In this document: positions 1 to 9,314 of the stretch, one piece after another | Position numbering within the stretch: position 1 is the stretch's first letter | Layout of the letters: each line of letters opens with the position of its first letter | DNA from: JAEUIE01 sp035430005 | Lineage (GTDB): Bacteria; Planctomycetota; Planctomycetia; Gemmatales; HRBIN36 | Direction of reading: 5' to 3' | Assembly (NCBI GenBank): GCA_035430005.1 | Contig: DAOMFV010000007.1 | Coordinates: forward strand, 1 to 64,000 | Length of the DNA: 64,000 nucleotides | Notes under the pieces: generated by a model | The model's database searches: none | What the model saw: the letters and a program-made list of their open reading frames with translations, nothing else | Told to the model about the DNA's origin: nothing | Translations under genes and position numbers: made by a program

Positions 1-523
1 TTTCTATTTGAATGTCGATGAAACCGCTTCTGGCCAGGCGTTGACTGAATTCATCAGGTTTTACCAACACCATCGTATCGCCGATATGGGCCAAGCCGAA
101 CAGTGGCGACCATAGACTATCCGAACCAAGAAAATAACCTTCGGGTCGAAGTACGCGAAACGATTCCCTCAGCATTTCGTCCTGCAGCGTCGTTGAGGGA
201 ATATGATGCAGCATCGTAAAGGAAAAAACGGAAGTAAAACGATCCGTAACGAATGGCATCTTAGTGGCATCCCCTTCCACCACTTCGATTCCGCTGAGTC
301 TTTCATTTACCCTCAGCGATTCGGCAAGTCTTGGATCAATTTCCAGAACAGTCAGTTTCTCTAATTGCTTAGCGAGGATGGCAGTCGTTAGGCCCGGACC
401 AGGCCCCACTTCCAACGCATCCTCGCCGCTATGAGTATCACGCAGTACCCAAGGCAGAAGTTCTTCCTCAACATAACGTTGCCACCATCCAGAACGACAG
501 ACCTTACGATGAATCCAATTCAT
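1..523 (-). CDS. Class I SAM-dependent methyltransferase, 3' end cut by the window edge
   Basis: About 174 codons are visible. The start codon is at 523 and the C-terminus lies beyond base 1. The Rossmann-type motif I reads DALEVGPGPG (residues 35-44). An acidic residue ending beta 2 follows in LEIDP (60-64), then GDA (84-86) and SFTMLHHI (101-108). These match a generic methyltransferase of the Methyltransf_11/25 type. It probably transfers a methyl group from SAM to a small molecule, but the substrate cannot be read from the sequence. It lies 33 bases downstream of the HMA-protein gene on the same strand, so the two may be co-transcribed. A link to metal or metalloid handling is only suggested by that position. 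Confidence 0.8.
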   Translation of the reverse strand, partial: MNWIHRKVCRSGWWQRYVEEELLPWVLRDTHSGEDALEVGPGPGLTTAILAKQLEKLTVLEIDPRLAESLRVNERLSGIEVVEGDATKMPFVTDRFTSVFSFTMLHHIPSTTLQDEMLRESFRVLRPEGYFLGSDSLWSPLFGLAHIGDTMVLVKPDEFSQRLARSGFIDIQIE

Positions 524-556
524 GGTGAACCCTCGTTCTGCATGACTCGCAATTCG

Positions 557-1087
557 TTACTCTTTTACTGTAACGTGAAAGCCTTCCTTATTTAGAGATT
601 CAACTAAGGCAGCAGCATCGAAGTTGCCTTTGACAGTGCAAGTGGTGACGCCAGGCTTACAGTCATCTCCCGTTACCCCATCAACATTCTTCAGAGCGAC
701 ACGAAAAGACTTCACGCAACCGGGGCAGGTATTGTGAAAGCCAGTCACCGTAAGTGCTGTTACTTTTCCTTTCTTTACGCCGCTATCGGCTTTGAATGAA
801 ATGGCATTATCATTGACTTGGCCATAGAAGCCGTCTTGTGCCAAAGCATCGATTGCCTTCTGAGCAACAGCAGCGTTTGGAGCGGTAAACGTAGCAGTTC
901 TTGATTTCTTAGTTACTTGAACGTCAGCCAGACCATCAACCTTCTTCAGGATGTTTTCCACTTCTTCAGCACAACCGCTGCAACACATATGAAGTTGTTT
1001 GACTTCGATCTTGGACTCGGCTCTTGCTTGAGCAGACCAAGTGAGAACGAACGTCAGACAAGCCAACACGATAAGACGGTTCAACAT
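557..1087 (-). CDS. Secreted protein with two heavy-metal-associated (HMA) domains
   Basis: The 176-residue product has a signal peptide (residues 1-23, ending at AQARAES). Two HMA-like folds follow. The first carries CCSGC at 35-39 in place of the usual CxxC loop. The second carries CPGC at 121-124 and has two extra cysteines at 143 and 150. HMA domains bind Cu(I), Ag(I), Hg(II) or Zn(II) through the paired cysteines. An exported tandem form would act as a periplasmic metal buffer or carrier. The start is supported by AAGGAG seven bases upstream. It reads away from the efflux cluster that starts at about 1.7 kb and shares the intervening control region with it. Confidence 0.85.
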   Translation of the reverse strand: MLNRLIVLACLTFVLTWSAQARAESKIEVKQLHMCCSGCAEEVENILKKVDGLADVQVTKKSRTATFTAPNAAVAQKAIDALAQDGFYGQVNDNAISFKADSGVKKGKVTALTVTGFHNTCPGCVKSFRVALKNVDGVTGDDCKPGVTTCTVKGNFDAAALVESLNKEGFHVTVKE

Positions 1088-1182
1088 CTTTATCTCCTTG
1101 AGAATGGGTTACGTGAAAAAACCTCGTCACATTGCATTCTAGAGACGAGGCCAGTGTTGATTATCACTAGGACTATGTTGCA

Positions 1183-1446
1183 CTATTTTCCATTGCAACA
1201 CGATTTCCCTACTCCACAGGATTTGCCAGAGCATGGTAGCCCAGGTGAACAGCACGAGTCGTCGGAGCAACATTCGTTTGGTTGGGGTGCTGGGTTTGCA
1301 ATCTTGGGTGAAGTCTTTGTTACTCTCGTTTGAACGACCGGACGATCAGGCCTCTGCGTACTCTTGGGAATCGTTGGTTTTGCTTCAATAGCTATGTAGC
1401 CAAACAAGGCCGAAGCACACGCTACTGTTACGTATAGAAGTCGCAT
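1183..1446 (-). CDS. Small secreted Cys-rich protein, putative metal binder
   Basis: The 87-residue product has an N-terminal hydrophobic export signal (about residues 1-22). A Pro/Thr/Lys-rich linker follows, and the last 30 residues hold ten cysteines, mostly as CC pairs (ECCSDDSCCSPG and SCGVGKSCCNGK). This resembles a metallothionein-like tail, but no named family was recognised. The start has GGGAGAT about eight bases upstream. It sits upstream of the double-HMA gene on the same strand. The function is inferred from composition only. Confidence 0.65.
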   Translation of the reverse strand: MRLLYVTVACASALFGYIAIEAKPTIPKSTQRPDRPVVQTRVTKTSPKIANPAPQPNECCSDDSCCSPGLPCSGKSCGVGKSCCNGK

Positions 1447-1671
1447 TAGTCGATCTCCCTATTCACACATTGAACGAACTACGGCAAAAAACTTAACGAG
1501 AAGAAGCAATCTCAGCAAGACCAAACCAAGTTGTTACTGAGGTAAGCACAAAATAAGCTAAAGGCAGGAAATAGAAAAAATGTGTCAAGCATGAGCCCGG
1601 ATATCCGCTTAAGTTTATGCTTTTCAAAGGCCGATGAGTCCTAATGAGCGCTCAGTCGTTGAAGACTGCAG

Positions 1672-1699
1672 TTGTCTCAGTCATCTAACAGGCTATAAT
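1672..1699 (+). promoter_or_regulatory. Putative sigma70 promoter of the first metal cluster
   Basis: TTGTCT (1672-1677) and TATAAT (1694-1699) are separated by 16 bases. Transcription would start near 1706. This excludes the upstream in-frame ATG at 1634 and favours the TTG at 1724, which has AGAAGGG in front of it. Confidence 0.6.
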
Positions 1700-1723
1700 T
1701 CGTACAGCAAGAAGGGTCGTGAA

Positions 1724-2167
1724 TTGTTCCGTGCAGCCCTATCACTGTATTTGATCCTGGTGGCCATCCTGGGCCCCGGATTATGCTGCTGCGCTGTGGG
1801 ACCTTTTTTGAAGAGCAATTGCGAGGAAAAAACAGCTGCATCTACTCCAAAAACAACGTGTTGCCATCACCATGGCAAAAAACATGGAGAACAGACATCG
1901 TCTTCAAACAAGCAGCACGATCACCAAAGAAAACCCTTCTGTCCATGCAACCAACATCAAGATGTGCCTGTAGCGCCTACACTCAATGCAAATTCGCTGT
2001 CGCTTTTAGATCTTTCACAGGAATTGCAGAATAGCCTGTTTTTGCAAAGTTTTGTTGCCTCGAATATCTCATTCTCCGTGTCACAGCAGAACTGCACCCA
2101 CCTGCTACATCTTGTGCAGCTTTCCGCCCAGGACTCCCTGCGCGCACCTTTCGTATTGCTTTGTTAA
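1724..2167 (+). CDS. His/Cys-rich secreted protein heading metal cluster 1
   Basis: The gene is read from a TTG start because a good promoter lies between this codon and the in-frame ATG at 1634. The product (147 residues) begins with a signal peptide rich in Leu/Ala that ends in GPGLCCC. A segment with TTCCHHHGKKHGE and CPCNQH follows, giving clustered His and Cys. The N-terminus matches the product at 23956 in pattern (FRAALxLxLxL, then P-x-GLC-x-C). Both genes head an RND efflux cluster. No characterised family was recognised. The role may be periplasmic metal binding or sensing, as for small proteins encoded at the front of czc-type operons, but this is inference. Confidence 0.6.
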   Translation: MFRAALSLYLILVAILGPGLCCCAVGPFLKSNCEEKTAASTPKTTCCHHHGKKHGEQTSSSNKQHDHQRKPFCPCNQHQDVPVAPTLNANSLSLLDLSQELQNSLFLQSFVASNISFSVSQQNCTHLLHLVQLSAQDSLRAPFVLLC

Positions 2168-2331
2168 GCATCCCCTCCTTCCCCAATAGCAACAACTAAG
2201 GCGACTTCGTCGTCTAGCACATCTGTTGCTTGAACACTCGACCACAATCGATTCACTCGCGAAAGTTCTCTTCGCAGCTAGAAGATGGAATGTAAATCCA
2301 TCATGTGCTGCCATTCTCAGGAGCTAGTGCA

Positions 2332-2463
2332 ATGAACGCATGGAAGCTGTTGTTGCGGACTATTTCGATAGTCCTGCTGTGGATTACGCTTGGATTGGGT
2401 TTTACAGGATGCCAATCCTCCGGTTCATCGGGAAGCGACGGACATGCCGGACACACTCACTAA
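2332..2463 (+). CDS. 43-residue lipoprotein with His-rich tail
   Basis: This short gene starts at an ATG preceded by AGGAG with good spacing (2319-2323). The product has a hydrophobic signal and a lipobox (LGFTGC), leaving a mature peptide of 18 residues that ends HAGHTH. It would be anchored to a membrane as a tiny lipopeptide able to bind metal through its histidines. It lies between the His/Cys-rich leader gene and the TRASH-type lipoprotein gene, in the same direction, consistent with one operon. Confidence 0.6.
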   Translation: MNAWKLLLRTISIVLLWITLGLGFTGCQSSGSSGSDGHAGHTH

Positions 2464-2494
2464 TTCAGTTTCTCTAACAAAGGGAATGTCAATC

Positions 2495-2848
2495 ATGTCT
2501 GTTCTCAAGATGCACTACACCCTTGCTGGGCTTTGGTTAGCTTTGTCACTCGGCTCGACGGGTTGCTGCTCATCTGGTTCATGTTGCAATCGAGTTGCAT
2601 TGAATCAACCTGCCAACATGGCCCCAGCAATTTCATCCACTGTGACTATGCCAGCCGCCCCGCAGCAATTGACGCAAAAGAACTGCCCCGTGACGGGCGA
2701 CGCTCTCGGTTCCATGGGTGCACCCATTGCAGTGAGAGTAAACAACGACGCCGTCTACGTGTGCTGTCAGGGCTGCGTGAAAACGGTGCAACAAAACCCT
2801 GATGTGTATCTCGCCAAAGTTCTTACGGAACGGAACACACAGCAGTAA
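2495..2848 (+). CDS. Lipoprotein with TRASH/YHS-like metal-binding domain
   Basis: The 117-residue product has a lipobox (LGSTGC) followed by a Cys-rich segment (CCSSGSCC). The C-terminal domain has CPVTGDALG and then YVCCQGC about 30 residues later, the spacing of YHS/TRASH-type treble-clef metal-binding domains seen in copper and mercury handling proteins. The start at 2495 is preferred over 2486 because AAAGGGA lies about ten bases before it. Orientation and spacing place it in the operon that leads into the RND pump. It is likely a periplasmic metal chaperone that hands ions to the pump, but the metal is not known. Confidence 0.7.
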   Translation: MSVLKMHYTLAGLWLALSLGSTGCCSSGSCCNRVALNQPANMAPAISSTVTMPAAPQQLTQKNCPVTGDALGSMGAPIAVRVNNDAVYVCCQGCVKTVQQNPDVYLAKVLTERNTQQ

Positions 2849-2921
2849 CACCAAACTTAAGCCATCACCTGCTCGCCATCGGTTTGTCCTGCAGGTGAGG
2901 CTATTCATGAAGGAGATAGAG

Positions 2922-3272
2922 ATGTCAGCTATACAATCGATCCCAGCAGTGGCCTTAGTAGCTTCACTGTTTCTGCTTGGAAGCACCGTCCAAGCGGATG
3001 GCGCCAAAAGTTCGGATAAGAATGTCACGACCATCAAGGTCGGCGATATGACTTGCGGAGGCTGCGCCAAGAAGGTGCAACAAACGCTTGCCAAACTGAC
3101 CGGCGTCCAAAAGGTTGAGTCCGATGTAACTACTCATACGGTCAAAGTGTTCCCGAAAGAGAACGCCAAAGTTTCTTCCAAGGAACTATGGGAAGCAGTC
3201 GAAAAGGCCGGCTACACTCCTTCGGAACTGGATGGGCCTGCTGGTTCCTTCAAGGAAAAGCCCAAATCCTAA
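2922..3272 (+). CDS. Periplasmic HMA-domain metal chaperone
   Basis: The start at 2922 follows AAGGAG by seven bases. The product (116 residues) has a signal peptide ending around VQADG, then one HMA domain with MTCGGC at 43-48 and the usual beta-alpha-beta length. It resembles MerP-like or CopZ-like proteins but is exported. The gene lies about 100 bases upstream of the adaptor gene. The likely role is delivery of a soft metal ion in the periplasm. Confidence 0.85.
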   Translation: MSAIQSIPAVALVASLFLLGSTVQADGAKSSDKNVTTIKVGDMTCGGCAKKVQQTLAKLTGVQKVESDVTTHTVKVFPKENAKVSSKELWEAVEKAGYTPSELDGPAGSFKEKPKS

Positions 3273-3370
3273 TTCTGAATTAACAACGATTAGCACTGGC
3301 CTTGCCATGGGCTTGGCCAGTGTATGCCGTCCAGCAACAACCAACAAAAGTTCAATGAACGAGTCAGATC

Positions 3371-4720
3371 ATGAAGCAACTACAACTTATCCTGCGTTGG
3401 TCAGCATCATTCGTCATGATAGGCGGATTGCTCATCGGCGGTTGGTTAACACGAGACACTTGGAAAAGCTGGTTGTTGCGTGAGAAAGCAAATCCAGAAG
3501 CATCAGCTGTGGAAGATCATGCTCATGCGAGCTCTGAGCGTTTGAAACTCAGTAATCAAGCAAAAGATAATCTTGGTCTGAAAATGGGTGCCATTCAACT
3601 AACGACCTACTGGCGGACCGCACAGATGCCAGGAACTATTGTTGAAAGACCGGGGCTTAGCAATCGAGGGGTTTCAACAACACTTTCAGGACTTGTGACA
3701 AAGATCTTCATTCTCCCCGGGCAACTGGTTCGACCAGGCGAAGAGCTTTTTCGTTTCCGCTTGGTCAGCGAATACTTGCAGAACACCCAAGCCAAACTTT
3801 ATAAGACCGCACGCGACTTGCAGATCAATGGAGACGAACAGCAACGTCTCAAAGCCGTTTCAGATAGTCAGGCATTATTTAAGGGCAAACTTCTTGACTT
3901 GGGTTACGAAGAGCGGCGTTTGCTGGCTGCTCAGGATACCTATCGTCAGGATTTGCTGACGCGGGGACTTTCAGCCGAGGATGTCCAACAAGTGATTGCT
4001 GGTAAGTTTCTCACCGAATTTGCAGTAAGAGCTCCCAGCATGAAGGAAGATAACAACAAGATCGTTTATGAAGTAGAGGAACTAAAAGTTCAATTGGGCG
4101 AACTCGTGCAGGCAGGACAAACTGTTGCATACTTAGCCAATCATCAGGCTCTCGATGTAGAAGGCAAAGCGTTTGAGCAAGAGTCGCCTTTGTTGCAACG
4201 TGCTGCCAAGGAAAACTGGCCGGTGCAAATGATCCTCCTCGAAAGTGCGCCTGGCTGGTCCACTTCGTCCCCACAACTTTTCATCCGCTTCATCGCCAGT
4301 CATATTGATCCGACAACACGCATGCTTTCATTTTATTTGCCGATCGATAATCCGGTGCGGGACATTCCAGCCGCAAATGACACCACACGCCGAGTGTGGA
4401 TGTATCGACCCGGTCAACGAGTCAGACTAGGTGTTCCAATCGAGCGGCATGACAATGTTTTCGTCGTACCTCGTGAAGCAGTTGTGCATGAAGGGCCTGA
4501 GGCCTATGTCTTCCGTCAAAATGGAAATCTGTTGGAACGTAAGGCAGTCTACGTTCGCTACGAGGATCAAGACTCAGCTGTGATTGCCAACGATGGCAGC
4601 ATCACACCCGGAAACGTCATCGCCATGAATGTAGCAGTGCAGTTGAATCGCGCGATGAAAGCCAAAGCGGAAGGTGATGCCGGCAATCAGGGACATGACC
4701 ATAGTGGTCATTCACACTAG
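3371..4720 (+). CDS. RND efflux periplasmic adaptor (CusB/CzcB-like)
   Basis: The 449-residue product has one N-terminal membrane anchor (about residues 8-26). It then has the lipoyl/barrel-sandwich halves and helical hairpin expected of a membrane-fusion protein. The KLSNQAKDNLGL segment and the PGQLVRPGEELF half-motif are typical. The C-terminus is His-rich (GHDHSGHSH), which may bind metal. This adaptor would bridge the inner-membrane pump encoded 12 bases downstream and the outer-membrane channel at 10210. It is a clear paralogue of the adaptor at 24548. Confidence 0.9.
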   Translation: MKQLQLILRWSASFVMIGGLLIGGWLTRDTWKSWLLREKANPEASAVEDHAHASSERLKLSNQAKDNLGLKMGAIQLTTYWRTAQMPGTIVERPGLSNRGVSTTLSGLVTKIFILPGQLVRPGEELFRFRLVSEYLQNTQAKLYKTARDLQINGDEQQRLKAVSDSQALFKGKLLDLGYEERRLLAAQDTYRQDLLTRGLSAEDVQQVIAGKFLTEFAVRAPSMKEDNNKIVYEVEELKVQLGELVQAGQTVAYLANHQALDVEGKAFEQESPLLQRAAKENWPVQMILLESAPGWSTSSPQLFIRFIASHIDPTTRMLSFYLPIDNPVRDIPAANDTTRRVWMYRPGQRVRLGVPIERHDNVFVVPREAVVHEGPEAYVFRQNGNLLERKAVYVRYEDQDSAVIANDGSITPGNVIAMNVAVQLNRAMKAKAEGDAGNQGHDHSGHSH

Positions 4721-4732
4721 GAGAAGACGTTC

Positions 4733-7700
4733 GTGAATGCACTGATTCGATTTGCCCTGAAGTACCGAATGCTGATCGTTTTCCTCAGCATCGCAGCATT
4801 TGTCTATGGCGGATTCGTCACGGCCACATTGCCAATTGATGTATTTCCGGATCTGGATCGACCACGTGTCACCATCATGACAGAAGCGGCGGGATTAGCC
4901 CCCGAAGAGGTTGAGACACTGGTCACTTTCCCCATAGAGTCTGCACTCTTAGGTGCAACTGGCGTCCAGGCGGTCCGCAGTCAATCGGCAGTGGGTCTGT
5001 CTGTTGTCTACGCCGAGTTTGATTGGAGCACCAACATATACCTGGCTCGGCAAACTGTGCAGGAAAGACTCAGTAGTGTTGCTGAAAGTCTTCCTCCGGG
5101 CGTCAAGCCGCAGATGGCCCCTATCAGTTCGATTATGGGGCAGATCATGCATATCGGACTACTTCGCAAAAACAGCGGTGGCGATATCGCTCAAGCCATG
5201 GAACTGCGAACGATTGCCGACTGGATCATTCGACCACGCTTGCTGAAAATTCCCGGAGTTGCTCAGGTTGTCGTCATGGGAGGTGGCCGCAAGCAGTATC
5301 AGGTTCTTCTTGACCCCAATCTGCTGGTAGAACAAGGCGTCACAATCAAAGAAGTTGAGGACGCCATCCGAAACAACAATCTCAACGCCAGCGGCGGATA
5401 CCTCATCAATTCAGAGGGTGAACAGACAATTCGTGTCCTTGGTCGTCTTGGGCCCAAGCCTGAGAGAGTGTTAGATGAGATCAACAGCATTCCGATCAAA
5501 TATGTTGGTGGTCGATCAGTGCAAATTCGCCATGTCGGGAATGCGGTTGAAGCTCCACAACTTAAACGTGGTGATTCGAGTGTGAACGGAACTCCTGCCG
5601 TCATTCTGACCATTACCAAACAACCACACGTTGATACCAGGCAACTCACAGATGAAGTCAAAGCAGCTCTTAAGGAACTGGAACCCAGCCTTCCCAAGAG
5701 TATCGAAATCAACACCGACCTTTTTCAATTGAAACGCTTCATCGACACAGGAGTTTACAATGTTGGCGAGGCGTTAGTTATCGGTGCTGCGCTGGTGCTG
5801 GTCATACTCTTTCTCTTTCTTCTCAACATTAGAACTACCTTTATATCACTGACAGCCATCCCGCTGTCTCTGGTGATGACAGGCCTGTCATTTAAGCTTA
5901 TCAGCTGGCTCTCGGGAACGCCGCTGAGCATCAATGTCATGACGCTGGGAGGAATAGCGGTTGCGTTAGGAGAACTCGTCGATGATTCTATCGTGGATGT
6001 GGAGAATATTTTCAGACGGCTCAAGGAAAATGCCAAACTTGCATCTCCTAGACCAACGCTCAAGGTGATTTACGAAGCCAGTGTCGAAATCCGAAGTGCC
6101 ATCGTCTATGGAACTGCCGTCGTCATTATGGTCTTCATTCCCTTGTTTGCTCTTTCAGGTATCGAAGGAAGATTGTTCGCTCCACTGGGAGTAGCGTATA
6201 TCGTTTCGATTCTCTCTTCGCTTGTTGTTTCGCTGACCGTTACTCCAGTTCTCTCCTACTACCTATTATCCGGAACAACATCCACACATGTTGAGAAGGA
6301 CAGCCCACTGCTTCGACTTCTGAAGTGGTTGGCAGGGTATGTCATACGATTCAGCATGAGTTGGGCTGGAACACTACTTGTTCTCACCTGGATATTGGTT
6401 GGATTTTCAGCATATCTCCTGACTCATCTTGGTGCAGATTTTCTGCCGCCTTTTGATGAAGGCAGCGTGCAAGTGAATCTCACTCTTCCGCCCGGTTCAT
6501 CGCTTAAAGATTCCAATGAAGTAAGCCGAATAGCAGACGGGTTGTTTCGTAGTAAGCAGAAATCGGCAAACAACCCACAAGGCGAGATACTGCAATTCAG
6601 TCGTCGAACTGGACGTGCTGAACTCGATGAGCATGCCGAACCCGTCGGGAACACCGAATACATCCTCACCGTAAATCAAGATATCAAGCAGGATCGGGAA
6701 AGCGTCATCAAGAAGATTCTTGATGACTTGAAAGATGGACTGCCCGGTGTTCAGGTGGAAGTGGAACAGCCTCTGGCACATTTGATCAGTCACATGCTAT
6801 CCGGCGTGACGGCTCAAATAGCAATCAAGGTGTATGGTGATGATCTTGATGCCCTTCGCCAAGTGGCCGAACGGATCAAAGCCAACATCGGTAGTGTGGC
6901 AGGAATTTCCTCATTAGCTATCGAGGCACAACGTCAGATCAACGAAGTGCATATTCGCTTGAAGCCGGAGCAGTTAACCTACTATGGGCTGGATCGTGCC
7001 TATGTAGCGGAGTTCATTGGCACAGCATTGCGCGGTGAATCACTCAGCCAGGTATTGGAAGGTCAGCGTCGGTTTGACTTGGTAGTCTGGGTCGATGAAG
7101 CTTCTCGAAACAATCCTAGTGGGATCGGCAAACTCCGACTGGAACTGCCAGGCGGACGTGGCCAAGTTCCCTTGGCGGAACTGGCAACGATTGAAACTGG
7201 AGCAGGTCCGAACACGATCAACCGAGAGAATGCAAAGCGACGTATCGTTATTCGGGCCAATGCTCTGGGGCGTGACCTGGCAAGTGTGGTAGGAGATATT
7301 CAGACACGTATTGGAGCACTTCAGAAGAGTGGTTCCTGGCCCACTGGCTACTTTGTTGAATATGCCGGTCAGTTTGAAAGCCAACAACGAGCTACCAATC
7401 TTATTGCTCTACTTGCTGGCGTTTCGTTGGTTGGAATGTTCGTCGTGCTCTACATGCTCTATCCGTCACCCCGTATCGTGCTGCAAATCCTAAATGCCCT
7501 ACCTGCAGCATTCATAGGAGGAGTGTTGGCACTGGCCATCACAGGTCAAACTCTAACCGTCGCAAGCATGGTGGGATTCATCTCACTGGGAGGAATTGCC
7601 GCACGTAATGGCATCCTGCTGGTTTCGCACTATTTCCATCTGATGAAGTATGAGCATGAGCCGTTCTCTGAAAAGATGGTCGTCCGTGGAAGTCTGGAGC

Positions 7701-7954
7701 GTCTGGCACCAGTTCTCATGACCGCATTGACAGCTGGAATAGGCCTGTTGCCGCTTGTCTTAGAAGGACAGAAACCTGGACGTGAAATTCTCTATCCCGT
7801 GGCAACCGTCATTTTGGGCGGCTTGATCACATCCACCCTCAGTGAGTATTTACTGCATCCGGGCCTCTTCTGGCGCTTTAGTGGTAAAGACGCCGACCGT
7901 ATCGTTCATGAAATGGAAACCGAACTGGAATCTGTTTCTCCATCGTCCAACTGA
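4733..7954 (+). CDS. Heavy-metal RND efflux pump (CusA/CzcA family)
   Basis: The 1073-residue product starts with GTG after TAGGAG. It has the family layout: TM1, large periplasmic porter loop, TM2-7, a second loop, and TM8-12. The TM4 motif reads GELVDDSIVDVEN (about residues 412-424). It contains three Asp and one Glu of the proton-relay region but differs from the classic CzcA (DFGxxxDGAV) and CusA (MVDAA) forms. The family exports metal cations from the periplasm or cytoplasm in exchange for protons. The metal is not certain; copper/silver or a divalent cation are both possible. The pump shares its operon with HMA and TRASH proteins. Confidence 0.92.
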   Translation: MNALIRFALKYRMLIVFLSIAAFVYGGFVTATLPIDVFPDLDRPRVTIMTEAAGLAPEEVETLVTFPIESALLGATGVQAVRSQSAVGLSVVYAEFDWSTNIYLARQTVQERLSSVAESLPPGVKPQMAPISSIMGQIMHIGLLRKNSGGDIAQAMELRTIADWIIRPRLLKIPGVAQVVVMGGGRKQYQVLLDPNLLVEQGVTIKEVEDAIRNNNLNASGGYLINSEGEQTIRVLGRLGPKPERVLDEINSIPIKYVGGRSVQIRHVGNAVEAPQLKRGDSSVNGTPAVILTITKQPHVDTRQLTDEVKAALKELEPSLPKSIEINTDLFQLKRFIDTGVYNVGEALVIGAALVLVILFLFLLNIRTTFISLTAIPLSLVMTGLSFKLISWLSGTPLSINVMTLGGIAVALGELVDDSIVDVENIFRRLKENAKLASPRPTLKVIYEASVEIRSAIVYGTAVVIMVFIPLFALSGIEGRLFAPLGVAYIVSILSSLVVSLTVTPVLSYYLLSGTTSTHVEKDSPLLRLLKWLAGYVIRFSMSWAGTLLVLTWILVGFSAYLLTHLGADFLPPFDEGSVQVNLTLPPGSSLKDSNEVSRIADGLFRSKQKSANNPQGEILQFSRRTGRAELDEHAEPVGNTEYILTVNQDIKQDRESVIKKILDDLKDGLPGVQVEVEQPLAHLISHMLSGVTAQIAIKVYGDDLDALRQVAERIKANIGSVAGISSLAIEAQRQINEVHIRLKPEQLTYYGLDRAYVAEFIGTALRGESLSQVLEGQRRFDLVVWVDEASRNNPSGIGKLRLELPGGRGQVPLAELATIETGAGPNTINRENAKRRIVIRANALGRDLASVVGDIQTRIGALQKSGSWPTGYFVEYAGQFESQQRATNLIALLAGVSLVGMFVVLYMLYPSPRIVLQILNALPAAFIGGVLALAITGQTLTVASMVGFISLGGIAARNGILLVSHYFHLMKYEHEPFSEKMVVRGSLERLAPVLMTALTAGIGLLPLVLEGQKPGREILYPVATVILGGLITSTLSEYLLHPGLFWRFSGKDADRIVHEMETELESVSPSSN

Positions 7955-7979
7955 TTCAACTGTTACGAAGGAGCTAGAA

Positions 7980-9239
7980 ATGAAAACCATTCGATCACTG
8001 CTGATGACATCAGCCTTGCTGTTTGCGTTCGTAGCAATGCCGACGGGTTGTCAGAAAGCTCAGCAAGATGCGAGCTCCACAGCTGACAAAAAGACCAAGG
8101 CCAAGGATGATCATGGTCACGACCATGCTCATGCTCATGCGGAAGAAGGACCGCATGGCGGTGTTCTCGCCGAGTGGGGCGAGCACGAGTACCATGCCGA
8201 GTTCACTGTTGACCACAAAACGAAAAGTCTAGCCATCTACATTCTTGACGGCGAAGCCAAGAAGGCCCCCAAAGTAGATATTTCCAAGGTTACCAAAGTA
8301 AGTGTGACCCTCACTAATGTCACACCACCCCTCACCTTGGAACTAAAGCACGATCCAGCCAAGTCAGATACGAAGGGAATCGCTTTTGTTGCTACCCATG
8401 ACAGCTTGGGCAAGGAGGTGGAGTTCAAGGGAAACATCAATGGCATGGTTGATGGTTCACCTTATTCAGGCGAGTTCAAGGAAGAGAGTCACGACCATGA
8501 CAAGAACAAGAAAAAGGCTGGCCATGAAGTTGAAGAGCATCCCGGTGGTGTTCATGTGTCGTTTGCTCAAGGTAAATACTATGCTGAAGCCGTTCTACAT
8601 AAGGGCGGCACTGTGCATTTATTCTTGTTCGGGAAAGACCTATCTAAAGTAGTTGAAGCAGAGATGCAAAAAGTAACTGCCTACGTGCGCCGAATTGGGG
8701 ATAAGGAGTTTACGAGTTTTGAGTTAAAGCCGGAGCCACTTGCAGGTGATGAAAAAGGATACACGTCACGCTTCACGGGCGAAGTTCCAAAGGAACTTTG
8801 GAACCAGGAGTTGGAGATAACAATCCCTGCCTTGAAGTTGGGAGGTGAGCGATATCATTTGGCATTTCAAACGACGGATAAACCGGCTGTTGGGCATGGA
8901 AGCGAGGTCACCATGCCATCAAGTAAAACCGAAATGGATGAAGAACGGAAATTGTATCTCACTGCAGCTGGCCTCTATACGGCAGAAGACATTAAAGCTA
9001 ATGGCAACACGACTGGTTCGGAAAAGTTTAAAGGCTTTAAGGCGAGTCATGACATCAAGCCAAAGACTGGCGACAGGATTTGCCCGGTCACCCTCACCAA
9101 AGCCAACCCTGAATGCACATGGATTATCGGTGGCAAAAAGTACGAGTTCTGCTGTCCACCATGTGTTGAAGAGTTCGTAAAGCTGGCTAAGGAAGACCCC
9201 AAAGCCATCAAAGCACCCGAGGATTACGTCAAGAAATAG
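7980..9239 (+). CDS. Lipoprotein with duplicated metal-pump-associated domain and C-terminal TRASH domain
   Basis: The start at 7980 follows AAGGAG. The 419-residue product has a lipobox (AMPTGC) and a His-rich stretch (GHDHAHAHA). It then has two copies of a beta-rich domain, one beginning GPHGGVLAEWGEHEYH and a second beginning EHPGGVHVSFAQGKYY. The last 60 residues contain ICPVTLTKAN and FCCPPC, a TRASH/YHS-like treble clef. The first domain is nearly the whole of the product of 29506, which holds the equivalent place in cluster 2. This gene is therefore a domain-duplicated, TRASH-fused version. It is likely a periplasmic metal-binding partner of the RND system; its biochemical role is unknown. 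Confidence 0.7.
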   Translation: MKTIRSLLMTSALLFAFVAMPTGCQKAQQDASSTADKKTKAKDDHGHDHAHAHAEEGPHGGVLAEWGEHEYHAEFTVDHKTKSLAIYILDGEAKKAPKVDISKVTKVSVTLTNVTPPLTLELKHDPAKSDTKGIAFVATHDSLGKEVEFKGNINGMVDGSPYSGEFKEESHDHDKNKKKAGHEVEEHPGGVHVSFAQGKYYAEAVLHKGGTVHLFLFGKDLSKVVEAEMQKVTAYVRRIGDKEFTSFELKPEPLAGDEKGYTSRFTGEVPKELWNQELEITIPALKLGGERYHLAFQTTDKPAVGHGSEVTMPSSKTEMDEERKLYLTAAGLYTAEDIKANGNTTGSEKFKGFKASHDIKPKTGDRICPVTLTKANPECTWIIGGKKYEFCCPPCVEEFVKLAKEDPKAIKAPEDYVKK

Positions 9240-9314
9240 CTCTTTGATCGCCATTGGCTTATTAAGCCTCACGCATTCTCTGGAATCGCTCAACCTTCTC
9301 AAACGGGAGACACC

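Noticed and set aside
917..1333. Plus-strand open frame across the HMA and Cys-rich genes
   Set aside because: It is antisense to two genes with clear ribosome binding sites and signal peptides.
1634..1723. Longer N-terminus for the first His/Cys-rich protein
   Set aside because: A good promoter (1672-1699) lies inside it, and the extension would put a soluble stretch before the signal peptide.
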